Below, in pieces: positions 8,708-15,104 of a stretch of 15,718 bases of DNA. Below the pieces are notes generated by a model that made no database searches, was not told the origin of the DNA, and saw only the letters and a program-made list of their open reading frames with translations. The stretch is from an uncultured Ruminococcus sp. (GTDB lineage: Bacteria; Bacillota; Clostridia; Oscillospirales; Ruminococcaceae): the NCBI GenBank assembly GCA_947177345.1, contig CAMWUB010000007.1, forward strand, positions 1-15,718, read 5' to 3'. The position numbers were made by a program, and so were the translations under genes. Positions within the stretch are counted from its first letter, which is position 1. Each line of letters begins with the position of its first letter.

Positions 8708-9547
8708 TTATTGTACTGGTGCTGTGAGAAGTCCTATGTACCATTGTGCAATGTCATTACCCCATAAAGCACCTATAGCTATGCCGATTGACAGAAAAGG
8801 ACCGAATGCAAATTTTGATTCACCTGAAATCATTTTGTTGATAAGTCCAGCAACGGCGGCTATTACTATACCTGATAATGCTGAAACGATAACAGCCTTT
8901 GTTCCGAGATAAGCTCCGGCGACAATCATAAGTAATGTATCACCTAATTCAATCGCCCTGAAGTCTTCGCCGAATTTCTTTTTTATGAAACTCCGGCTTA
9001 CTTCTCCGATAATGAAAAACGGTACGCTTATTATCAATGCACCAATTATCCGCTCTTCTATTGAAGCCTGCTCGGTAAACAGACACGACGGAATAGCAAG
9101 TAAACCTATAAAAGCTAAAACTCTTTCGTCTATTTCCATTGTGTCCCAGTCCATGAATCCGACTACAACAAGCAGTGACATAAGAACACAGGTTATTATG
9201 GCTTCAGCATTTGCATCGAGTACCCAGAAAGTCAGTACGAACAGAATACCGTTAAGGCTTTCTACTATCGGGTATCTTTTTGAAATTTTCTCACCACAGT
9301 TATGACATCTTCCTTTGAGTGCAAGCCAGCTGAATACCGGTATTAAGTCTTTGGCTCTTATTTTTGTACCGCAGGTCATGCAGTGTGAGGAGCGTTTTAT
9401 AAGTGATTCGCCAAGAGGTAGCCTTATAATTACGACGTTCAGAAAACTTCCTATGCTTATGCCGAACAGAAACACTACAATATAAAACGGAATCGTGAAA
9501 AGCGGTGAAGTAAATTCATCATGAAGCATATCAGTAAATTCACCCAT
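8708..9547 (-). CDS. pilD: Prepilin peptidase / N-methyltransferase PilD
   Basis: PilD is the membrane aspartyl protease that removes prepilin leaders and, in bifunctional forms, methylates the new N-terminus. The 279-residue protein has the opening motif GSFLNVVIIRLP at 33-44, then two CxxC pairs (Cys56/59 and Cys81/84) of the zinc-binding methyltransferase region. It also has the two aspartate sites: FMDWD at 131-135 and LGD at 201-203 (the GD motif). FAFGPFLSIGIAIG at 247-260 matches the conserved C-terminal FGP region. Several membrane helices cover the rest. It reads opposite to all other genes here, with AGGAGG upstream on the minus strand (9554-9560) and its own promoter. It should process all the prepilins in this window. 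Confidence 0.95.
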   Translation of the reverse strand: MGEFTDMLHDEFTSPLFTIPFYIVVFLFGISIGSFLNVVIIRLPLGESLIKRSSHCMTCGTKIRAKDLIPVFSWLALKGRCHNCGEKISKRYPIVESLNGILFVLTFWVLDANAEAIITCVLMSLLVVVGFMDWDTMEIDERVLAFIGLLAIPSCLFTEQASIEERIIGALIISVPFFIIGEVSRSFIKKKFGEDFRAIELGDTLLMIVAGAYLGTKAVIVSALSGIVIAAVAGLINKMISGESKFAFGPFLSIGIAIGALWGNDIAQWYIGLLTAPVQ

Positions 9548-9585
9548 TTATTTCCCTCCTTTACATTAATATAGTTACATAATTT

Positions 9586-9613
9586 ATTATATCATAATTT
9601 CACGGAAATTCAA
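9586..9613 (-). promoter_or_regulatory. Probable promoter of pilD
   Basis: On the minus strand TTGAAT (9608-9613) and TATAAT (9586-9591) are separated by 16 bp. This gives a leader of about 30 nt before the pilD ATG. The -35 box is only a partial match, so this promoter looks weaker than the pilin promoters. Confidence 0.6.
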
Positions 9614-9716
9614 GTAAATTTTAAAATAATGTTTTGCAATCATATGAATATATTATTTATATAAATATATTTATTTATATGAATAACTTTCCTTTACGGA
9701 GCAGGTATATTTTGTA
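9614..9716. other. AT-rich spacer between divergent pilD and pilB promoters
   Basis: No coding potential is seen. The stretch is almost pure A/T around 9640-9685, with the nonamer ATATGAATA appearing twice, near 9642 and 9678, on either side of TATATAAATATATTTAT-like sequence. It may be a bend or duplex-unwinding segment between the divergent promoters; no specific protein site is recognised. Confidence 0.4.
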
Positions 9717-9745
9717 TTGACATTTATACCGAAATTTGCTATAAT
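9717..9745 (+). promoter_or_regulatory. Consensus sigma-A promoter of pilB-pilT
   Basis: TTGACA at 9717-9722 and TATAAT at 9740-9745 are both perfect and lie 17 bp apart. Transcription should start near 9752, leaving a leader of about 76 nt. The -10 box is embedded in a long palindrome (9741-9770). Confidence 0.92.
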
Positions 9746-9770
9746 GTTTATGGATAATTATAAACATTAT
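9741..9770. promoter_or_regulatory. Operator-like palindrome over the pilB -10 box and start site
   Basis: ATAATGTTTAT (9741-9751) and ATAAACATTAT (9760-9770) are perfect inverted repeats with an 8-base centre. The left arm contains five of the six -10 bases. Because the predicted start is near 9752, the left arm would not be in the RNA, so a DNA-binding site for a repressor is more likely than a transcript hairpin. The binding protein is unknown. Confidence 0.6.
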
Positions 9771-9771
9771 C

Positions 9772-9798
9772 CTATGCACCCCGTAAGCGTGTGCATGG
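9772..9798 (+). promoter_or_regulatory. Hairpin in the pilB 5' leader
   Basis: CTATGCAC (9772-9779) pairs with GTGCATGG (9791-9798), one of the pairs being G-U, around an 11-base loop that could add two inner C-G pairs. It lies 18 bases before the GGAGG of pilB (9817-9821). No T-tract follows, so it is not a terminator. It may stabilise the mRNA or affect translation; the function is unknown. Confidence 0.5.
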
Positions 9799-9827
9799 AT
9801 TAACCTAAATAAGAGCGGAGGTTTTTT

Positions 9828-11507
9828 ATGAGAAACGAGAGAATAGGCGATTACTTAGTAAATCAGGGACTTATTGACCAGGACCAGCTTATGCAGGTTC
9901 TTGCGGCACAGAAAGAATCCAATGGTTCAAAAAAGTTCGGCGACATTGTTGTTGAACTCGGTTTCATGTCTGAGCAGAATTTTACAAAGGCACTCGCCAA
10001 TAAAATGATGGTTCAGTATGTTGACCTTGATTCATATGAAATCAATTCTGAAGCGGTCAATAAAGTACCGGAAGCACTTGCAAGAAAACATACTGTAATT
10101 GCCATTGCAATAAACGGTAAAAGACTTACAGTGGCTACAAATGACCCTGTAAACTTCCTTGTATTTGAGGAAATAAAGGTTGCAACAGGCATGGACTGTA
10201 AACCAGTACTTGCCACCACAGCATCTATCAATAAGGCTATCGGTAAAAATTATTCCATGCAGAATGTTGACAGCGTGGTTGACAGTCTCGCTGCTATGAA
10301 TGGTGGCGATAATGGTAGCATGGAAGACCAGGAGGCTAATGACAGAGTAGAAAGTGCACCTATAGTAAAACTTGCTACTACTATTATTGAAAACTCCTAT
10401 CGTGCAGATGCTACCGATATTCATATCGAACCGTTCAAAACGTATACAAGAATACGTATCCGTGTAAACGGTGACCTTGTTGAATTAATGAATATTTCAA
10501 GTGCTGTACATAGTGCATTGACAACACGTCTGAAACTCATCAGCGGAATGAATATCGCTGAAAAACGTATACCACAGGACGGACGTTTCACACAGGTTGT
10601 GGACGGTACTACACTTGATGTCCGTGTATCTTCACTTCCTATGGTAAACGGCGAAAAAATAGTTATACGTATTCTTTCAACCGGTCAGATTGCATTGCGT
10701 AAAATTACTGACCTTGGTATGTCTGATTATAACTATCAGCTTTTTGAATCAATGTTAAGAGTTCCGCACGGCGTTATACTCGTTACAGGTCCTACCGGTT
10801 CAGGTAAAACTACTACTCTTTACGCTGCACTTGGTGAACTCGCTAAACCTAATGTAAACGTTATCACCGTTGAAGACCCTGTCGAAAAAGCCATTGACGG
10901 TATAAATCAGTGTCAGGTTAATGTAAAAGCCGGTATGACTTTTGCGGCTGCGTTGCGTTCCATTCTCCGTCAGGACCCTGACATTGTTATGATAGGTGAG
11001 ATGCGTGACAGTGAAACTGCTGATATTGGTATCCGTGCCGCTATCACCGGACACCTTGTGCTTTCGACGCTTCATACTAATGATGCCGCTTCAACTGTTG
11101 TACGTCTTGTTGATATGGGTGTTGCTCCGTACATGGTTGCAACTTCACTTATTGGCGTTATAGCACAGCGACTTATAAAAGTTTTGTGTCCTGCTTGCAA
11201 ACAGCCTGTAATATGCAGTGAGGAAGATGCCGAACTTATAGGAGTTGACCACCCTATACAAATTTATCAGTCTGTTGGCTGTCCGGAATGTAACAATACC
11301 GGATACAGAGGCAGAACTGCTATTCATGAAATAATACACTGTACCGCTAAAGTCTCGCAGATTATCGCCGCCGGTGGTGGTAAGGACGATATCGAAGAGG
11401 CAGCCCGTAATAACGGTACTAAACTTCTTCGTGACAACGCTGCCGAACTCGTTGTAGCGGGACAGACTTCTATTGACGAACTTGTCAGAACTACATTCTC
11501 AGTATAA
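9828..11507 (+). CDS. pilB: Pilus extension ATPase PilB with MshEN c-di-GMP-binding domain
   Basis: PilB hydrolyses ATP to drive pilin addition through PilC. The 559-residue protein has an N-terminal MshEN domain: residues 5-28 fit the RLGxxL..G.I....L..L..Q c-di-GMP motif (R5, G7, L10, G14, L21, L25, Q28). Residues 36-59 are a second, weaker copy with K36 and K59 in place of R and Q. The motor core shows an Asp box ATDIHIEP (195-202), Walker A GPTGSGKT (321-328), Walker B DPDIVMIGE (383-391) and His box GHLVLSTLHTNDA (408-420). The zinc tetracysteine is CPAC (454-457) plus CPEC (485-488). GGAGG at 9817-9821 sets the ATG. pilT follows 23 bases after the stop in the same transcript. Confidence 0.97.
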   Translation: MRNERIGDYLVNQGLIDQDQLMQVLAAQKESNGSKKFGDIVVELGFMSEQNFTKALANKMMVQYVDLDSYEINSEAVNKVPEALARKHTVIAIAINGKRLTVATNDPVNFLVFEEIKVATGMDCKPVLATTASINKAIGKNYSMQNVDSVVDSLAAMNGGDNGSMEDQEANDRVESAPIVKLATTIIENSYRADATDIHIEPFKTYTRIRIRVNGDLVELMNISSAVHSALTTRLKLISGMNIAEKRIPQDGRFTQVVDGTTLDVRVSSLPMVNGEKIVIRILSTGQIALRKITDLGMSDYNYQLFESMLRVPHGVILVTGPTGSGKTTTLYAALGELAKPNVNVITVEDPVEKAIDGINQCQVNVKAGMTFAAALRSILRQDPDIVMIGEMRDSETADIGIRAAITGHLVLSTLHTNDAASTVVRLVDMGVAPYMVATSLIGVIAQRLIKVLCPACKQPVICSEEDAELIGVDHPIQIYQSVGCPECNNTGYRGRTAIHEIIHCTAKVSQIIAAGGGKDDIEEAARNNGTKLLRDNAAELVVAGQTSIDELVRTTFSV

Positions 11508-11530
11508 CATAATAAGGAGGATTTTTAATA

Positions 11531-12622
11531 ATGGGAGTAATTGAAATCAACAGAATACTTGACGAAGTACGTCTTTTAGGCTGTTCGGACTTGCATTTCA
11601 CATATGGTATAACACCGGTTGTACGTCTGAACGGTTCATTAAGGACTATGGGTTCACGCTATCCAGTAATGGACGAGGAGGAAATTCTTGATGTCGTACA
11701 CCAGATGACTACAGAGGCTCAGCAGACAAGTGTAAATAATCATCATGATACTGACTTCTCTTTCCAGACAAGGAGCGGTTACAGACACCGTGTAAACATC
11801 TATTTCCAGAAAGGCAAACCGGCTATAGCTATACGACTTCTCAGAAATGATATTCCTACACTGGAAGACCTGCAACTTCCGCCGATTCTTTCGGAATTTG
11901 CTATGAGACCTCGTGGACTTATACTTGTTACAGGTCCTACAGGTTCGGGTAAATCCACAACACTCGCTGGTATGATGGACTTCATAAATGTAAGCAGAAG
12001 TGCACATATCATTACAGTTGAAGACCCTATAGAATACGTACACGAACATAAAAGATGTATGGTCAATCAGAGAGAAGTCGGCGACGATGTGCCAAGTTTC
12101 GCCCTTGCACTCCGTGCAGCACTCCGTGAAGACCCTGATATTATTCTTGTCGGAGAAATGCGTGACTTTGAAACGATTCAGGCAGCTGTTACCGCCGCTG
12201 AAACCGGTCACCTTGTTATGAGTACACTTCATACAACAAGTGCCTCTGATACTATCAACCGTATTATAGACGTTTATCCGGAACATCAGCAGAATCAAAT
12301 CAGAACACAGCTCGCAAATAACCTCGTTGCCGTTATTTCACAGACACTTATTCCTAAAAAAGACGGTACAGGACGTATCGCCGTTCAGGAGATACTCAAC
12401 GTTACCGACGCTATTTCAGCTATGATTCGTGATAATAAAATTCACCTCATACAGTCGTCTATTCAGACAGGTAAACAGTTCGGTATGCAGGCGCTTGACA
12501 TGGAACTTGCAAAATTCGTACATAACGGCGTTATCGGTGAAGTTGATGCCCTTGAAAAATGTCTTGATAAACAGGAATTTTACAGATTCCTTGCACAGAT
12601 GGGCGGGGCTCCGAAACAGTAA
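11531..12622 (+). CDS. pilT: Pilus retraction ATPase PilT
   Basis: PilT drives pilus disassembly, powering twitching and DNA or surface retraction. The 363-residue product lacks the long MshEN domain and zinc cysteines of PilB, as expected. It shows CSDLHF at 18-23, Walker A GPTGSGKST at 135-143, Walker B DPDIILVGE at 201-209, His box GHLVMSTLHTTSA at 226-238, and AISAMIRDNK at 294-303. The last corresponds to the PilT-specific AIRNLIRE retraction motif. AAGGAGG at 11514-11520 precedes the ATG. It is co-transcribed with pilB and ends before a hairpin terminator. A second PilT paralogue (PilU) is not present in this window. Confidence 0.97.
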   Translation: MGVIEINRILDEVRLLGCSDLHFTYGITPVVRLNGSLRTMGSRYPVMDEEEILDVVHQMTTEAQQTSVNNHHDTDFSFQTRSGYRHRVNIYFQKGKPAIAIRLLRNDIPTLEDLQLPPILSEFAMRPRGLILVTGPTGSGKSTTLAGMMDFINVSRSAHIITVEDPIEYVHEHKRCMVNQREVGDDVPSFALALRAALREDPDIILVGEMRDFETIQAAVTAAETGHLVMSTLHTTSASDTINRIIDVYPEHQQNQIRTQLANNLVAVISQTLIPKKDGTGRIAVQEILNVTDAISAMIRDNKIHLIQSSIQTGKQFGMQALDMELAKFVHNGVIGEVDALEKCLDKQEFYRFLAQMGGAPKQ

Positions 12623-12630
12623 CTACTACA

Positions 12631-12655
12631 GGCGGACAGCATATGTCCGCCATTT
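12631..12655 (+). terminator. Intrinsic terminator after pilB-pilT
   Basis: GGCGGACA (12631-12638) and TGTCCGCC (12644-12651) form a perfect G+C-rich 8-bp stem with a 5-base loop, followed by ATTTTAC. The T run is short, so read-through is possible, but it separates the motor genes from the pilin genes well. Confidence 0.8.
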
Positions 12656-12780
12656 TACAACGTGTATAATGTGAACAAATTATTACGTTTATATTTTAAT
12701 CAATTCATACTTTTTTATGCAAATTGACGAAAAACACAAAAAAAAACGTCGTTTTAATGCGTGTATGTAAAAAATGACCG
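12656..12780. other. AT-rich spacer upstream of pilA1
   Basis: No gene is seen between the pilT terminator and the pilA1 promoter. The stretch holds A runs (12740-12746) and a small dyad AAAAC-GTC-GTTTT near 12743-12755. A TATAAT at 12665-12670 has no partner -35 box. The A runs in phase with the A8T8 tract downstream may bend the DNA; a regulator site cannot be named. Confidence 0.4.
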
Positions 12781-12798
12781 TAAAAAAAATTTTTTTTA
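12781..12798. promoter_or_regulatory. A8T8 palindrome, likely UP element of pilA1
   Basis: A perfect 18-bp palindrome of T, eight A, eight T, A lies 9 bases before the pilA1 -35 box. Relative to the predicted start (about 12843) it covers roughly -62 to -45, where an UP element contacts the alpha subunit of RNA polymerase. It is also strongly bent DNA by composition. Confidence 0.6.
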
Positions 12799-12807
12799 AA
12801 GAAACTG

Positions 12808-12836
12808 TTGACATTTTATGAATAAGATGATATAAT
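12808..12836 (+). promoter_or_regulatory. Consensus sigma-A promoter of pilA1
   Basis: TTGACA (12808-12813), a 17-bp spacer and TATAAT (12831-12836) are all consensus. The 18 bases TATAATATTATTACAGAT at 12831-12848 recur exactly at the pilA3 promoter (15073-15090), so the two start regions are shared. Confidence 0.93.
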
Positions 12837-12842
12837 ATTATT

Positions 12843-12975
12843 ACAGATAAAGGGTCAGGGTTGATGTAATTCAGATTTCCTTATAATACTTTGCAGGAAT
12901 TACAACATTCAGTATACCTTGACTGTCACCGGCAATTTGTCGGATATTATTATTTTATTAAGGAGGTTTTCTATC
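12843..12975 (+). promoter_or_regulatory. Long structured 5' leader of pilA1
   Basis: About 133 nt separate the predicted start from the ATG. Outer stem GTCAGGGT (12854-12861) pairs with ACCTTGAC (12916-12923); a nested stem TGTAATTC (12865-12872) pairs perfectly with GAATTACA (12897-12904). Bases 12876-12883 (TTTCCTTA) in its loop can pair with TAAGGAGG (12959-12966), the Shine-Dalgarno region, over 8 pairs with two G-U. A further hairpin CCGGC/GTCGG (12929-12943) is followed by a T-rich run. This looks like a translational control element. It does not match the c-di-GMP-I aptamer as I know it; c-di-GMP-II cannot be excluded by eye. Confidence 0.55.
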
Positions 12976-13458
12976 ATGAAAACAACTAAAAAGGGTTTCA
13001 CCCTTATAGAACTTATCGTTGTTATCGCAATCATCGGTGTTCTTGCTGCTATCCTCGTTCCTTCAATGCTCGGTTACGTTAAGAAGTCCAAGATTCAGGG
13101 TGCTAACTCAACAGCTTCCACACTTGCAAAGGCTGCTAACTCTGCTGTAACTGACCTTGACGAAGAAGATAAAGTTCCGGCTGATGGTACTGTAAAGGGT
13201 TCAGACTGTACTGCTGCTGCCACTACTACTGAAGTTGCTGATGCTATTCAGACTTTCTTCAATGATTTCAAAGACGGTGGCGATGATATGGCTGTAAGTT
13301 TTAAAGACGGCGTATGTATTGCAGCTGCTGTAACAAGTGGTGCATATTATGGTACATATCCGGCAGTATACACAGCTAAGAACTGGAAGACAACCGGTTT
13401 TGACCCGGCTGACCTTGACGCTGCTCTTGCTGCTGCTGTTACTAAGGCTACCACATGA
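12976..13458 (+). CDS. pilA: Type IV pilin PilA1, probable major pilin
   Basis: The 160-residue prepilin has the short leader MKTTKKG then FTLIELIVVIAIIGVLAAIL; PilD should cut after Gly7, leaving Phe at +1 and Glu12 as the +5 glutamate. The C-terminal domain has two cysteines (78 and 114) that could form a disulphide, and the motif YYGTYPAVYTAKNW at 124-137 shared with PilA2. AAGGAGG at 12960-12966 precedes the ATG; an earlier in-frame start would lie inside the structured leader without a ribosome site. Lysine is coded mostly by AAG (9 of 14), unlike PilA2 (2 of 11) and PilA3 (2 of 13). That bias, the perfect promoter with an A8T8 tract, and the strong terminator suggest the most highly expressed pilin. 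Major-pilin status is inferred. Confidence 0.93.
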   Translation: MKTTKKGFTLIELIVVIAIIGVLAAILVPSMLGYVKKSKIQGANSTASTLAKAANSAVTDLDEEDKVPADGTVKGSDCTAAATTTEVADAIQTFFNDFKDGGDDMAVSFKDGVCIAAAVTSGAYYGTYPAVYTAKNWKTTGFDPADLDAALAAAVTKATT

Positions 13459-13478
13459 TTTAATTATTAATTAAAAAT

Positions 13479-13513
13479 ATAAAGCCTCTCTCGTATCGGG
13501 AGAGGCTTTATTT
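13479..13513 (+). terminator. Strong intrinsic terminator after pilA1
   Basis: AAAGCCTCTC (13481-13490) pairs perfectly with GAGAGGCTTT (13500-13509). Two more pairs extend it outside, and one G-U plus two G-C pairs extend it inside around a TAT loop; TTTATTTG follows. It ends just 15 bases before the next start codon, so the following gene has no room for its own promoter downstream of it. Confidence 0.92.
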
Positions 13514-13527
13514 GTAGAGGTGATAAA

Positions 13528-14421
13528 ATGGACAGCGATTCAAAACACGTACTTACTATATTAGGACTGGTAGCTTGTTTCGGAGCAGGTTACTTTGCCT
13601 GTAAGGGTGAAAATCGTGAAGCACTCGCAATCGGTGAGAGATTCAATGTTTTTACACAGATTGAAAACAATCTTGACGGAAAAATTGAAATGATTCCTGA
13701 AAATGAAGATATTGCTATAGAAAATGCCGTTAATAGCTATTATCAGACCGATGACAGATATTTTGAGTATAATTCAACTGACCATGAAGAAACTGAAAAT
13801 GAAGATAACAGTTACGAATATGTTAATAAATACAATATATATGACAATATAGTATATATTAACAGCGATAATTTTTTTCTTGACGGTATTCAGGGATTTA
13901 CACATTATTTCAGAGATTATCCCACGCCAGAATGTGACGGCTTTATTATTGATTTAAGAGAAAACATTGGTGGTATGACAGATTACTGTATAGGAGTTCT
14001 CGGAAGTTTCTTGTTTCCTGTCGATAATCTGATGACTTATTACTATTATAACAGTAATTCAAAAACTCGCAATATATCCGGAAATTCAAAGAAAACAAGT
14101 GCAGATGTTGTTATTCTCGTAAACGAAAAAACAGCGAGTTCCGCTGAAATATTCGCCTCCGCCATGAAACAGTTCTATGACGGCAATGTAACTATTATAG
14201 GCACTCAGACACGGGGTAAAGGTACTTTTCAGGAAATGGAATATATTTCAGATAATGAATGTTTTAAATATACCGCCGGAAAATATATCGTCGGCAACTG
14301 GCAGTGTTACGACGGTGTGGGTATATCCCCCGATATTGAAATTGCTATGGACTATCAGCCGGAAATTATCTGCACTGATAGTGATATTCAATTACGTGAA
14401 GCTCTCGATTTGTTTAAATGA
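13528..14421 (+). CDS. Small S41 (CtpA-like) serine protease without PDZ domain
   Basis: The 297-residue protein carries the S41 core: FIIDLRENIGGM at 139-150 (the RxNxGG-type motif), NEKTASSAEIF at 199-209 with Ser204 as the likely nucleophile, QTRGKGTFQ at 227-235 with Lys231 as the likely general base, and GVGISPDIE at 263-271. S41 enzymes cut the C-terminal parts of extracytoplasmic proteins. Residues 7-25 are hydrophobic, so it is exported and either anchored or, through LVAC17, a lipoprotein. Residues 30-130 are acidic, with no recognisable PDZ domain, so substrate choice must differ from CtpA. AGAGGTGA at 13516-13523 sets the ATG. It lies between two related pilin genes, right after the pilA1 terminator, and may depend on read-through. 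A role in pilin turnover is a guess. Confidence 0.85.
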   Translation: MDSDSKHVLTILGLVACFGAGYFACKGENREALAIGERFNVFTQIENNLDGKIEMIPENEDIAIENAVNSYYQTDDRYFEYNSTDHEETENEDNSYEYVNKYNIYDNIVYINSDNFFLDGIQGFTHYFRDYPTPECDGFIIDLRENIGGMTDYCIGVLGSFLFPVDNLMTYYYYNSNSKTRNISGNSKKTSADVVILVNEKTASSAEIFASAMKQFYDGNVTIIGTQTRGKGTFQEMEYISDNECFKYTAGKYIVGNWQCYDGVGISPDIEIAMDYQPEIICTDSDIQLREALDLFK

Positions 14422-14440
14422 TATAAATATTTATTTTTTC

Positions 14441-14469
14441 TTGACAAATTATGAACAAAATGTTATAAT
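14441..14469 (+). promoter_or_regulatory. Consensus sigma-A promoter of pilA2
   Basis: TTGACA (14441-14446), 17 bp, TATAAT (14464-14469). The start should be near 14476, giving a leader of only about 18 nt. AAAATGTTATAAT at 14457-14469 is identical to the same part of the pilA3 promoter. Confidence 0.92.
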
Positions 14470-14493
14470 GTATTCATAAATGGAGGGGTTTTT

Positions 14494-14994
14494 ATGAAAA
14501 GAAAATTAAAGGGTTTTACACTTATTGAACTTATAGTAGTAATCGCAATTATTGGAGTTTTATCATCTATTCTTGTACCCTCAATGATTGGATATGTGAA
14601 AAAAGCGAAAATTCAGGGAGCAAATTCCACAGCTTCTTCTTTTCACAGAGCATTGTCGGCTTACATACATGACCTTGGCGTTTATGATTCGTCCATTCCG
14701 GAAGGTATACATACTGTAAATAATGGTACTTATACCGCCGACGATAACCCTATGGAAGGTTTCGGCGACGCTATGAAAGATTACTTTAACGAAATAGACC
14801 AGATAGACGGTGCATATTATATAATTTCTGGTGAATGTGTAGCCGTAAGCATAAAACGCAACAATTATTACGGAACGTATCCGGCGGTTTTCAGTGCTAA
14901 AAACTGGGACAATTATGAAAGCAGATGCACAAGCTCTACAGAAGCTTTGAAGATTATAATGGAATTAAAAAATATAGAAGAATCTGAGGGTTAG
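14494..14994 (+). CDS. pilA: Type IV pilin PilA2, paralogue of PilA1
   Basis: The 166-residue prepilin begins MKRKLKG then FTLIELIVVIAIIGVLSSIL, with cleavage after Gly7 and Glu12 at +5. The next segment, GYVKKAKIQGANSTAS at 33-48, differs from PilA1 by one residue, and NYYGTYPAVFSAKNW at 124-138 is again nearly the same. The middle of the globular domain is unrelated, with a different loop at about 60-105. Cys115 aligns with PilA1 Cys114, while the second cysteine (145) moved to after the AKNW motif. GGAGGGG at 14482-14488 precedes the ATG. Own promoter, no clear terminator after it. It is probably a minor or alternative fibre subunit made by duplication of pilA1. Confidence 0.9.
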   Translation: MKRKLKGFTLIELIVVIAIIGVLSSILVPSMIGYVKKAKIQGANSTASSFHRALSAYIHDLGVYDSSIPEGIHTVNNGTYTADDNPMEGFGDAMKDYFNEIDQIDGAYYIISGECVAVSIKRNNYYGTYPAVFSAKNWDNYESRCTSSTEALKIIMELKNIEESEG

Positions 14995-15049
14995 GCATAA
15001 TGCACTGATTTCTGTCTGATTTTTGTATATTTTCACTTGTATTAAGCCA

Positions 15050-15078
15050 TTGACAGATTTTTAATAAAATGTTATAAT
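15050..15078 (+). promoter_or_regulatory. Consensus sigma-A promoter of pilA3
   Basis: TTGACA (15050-15055), 17 bp, TATAAT (15073-15078). The start should be near 15085, so the leader is only about 20 nt. Its -10 and start region equal that of pilA1, and its spacer end equals that of pilA2, as if built from both. Confidence 0.92.
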
Positions 15079-15104
15079 ATTATTACAGATTGGAGGGTAT
15101 TGCC

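Noticed and set aside
11654..12298. Long minus-strand open frame across pilT
   Set aside because: It is a shadow of the well-conserved pilT coding strand; the protein shows no family features and has no ribosome site.
12919..12975. N-terminal extension of pilA1 into the leader
   Set aside because: It would break the short basic prepilin leader, lacks a ribosome site, and overlaps the stem structures.
12843..12975. Calling the pilA1 leader a c-di-GMP-I (GEMM) riboswitch
   Set aside because: The conserved internal-loop sequences of that aptamer are not seen, so only an unclassified structured leader is claimed.
14995..15049. Terminator after pilA2
   Set aside because: Only weak dyads such as GCATAATGC are present without a stable stem and T run.
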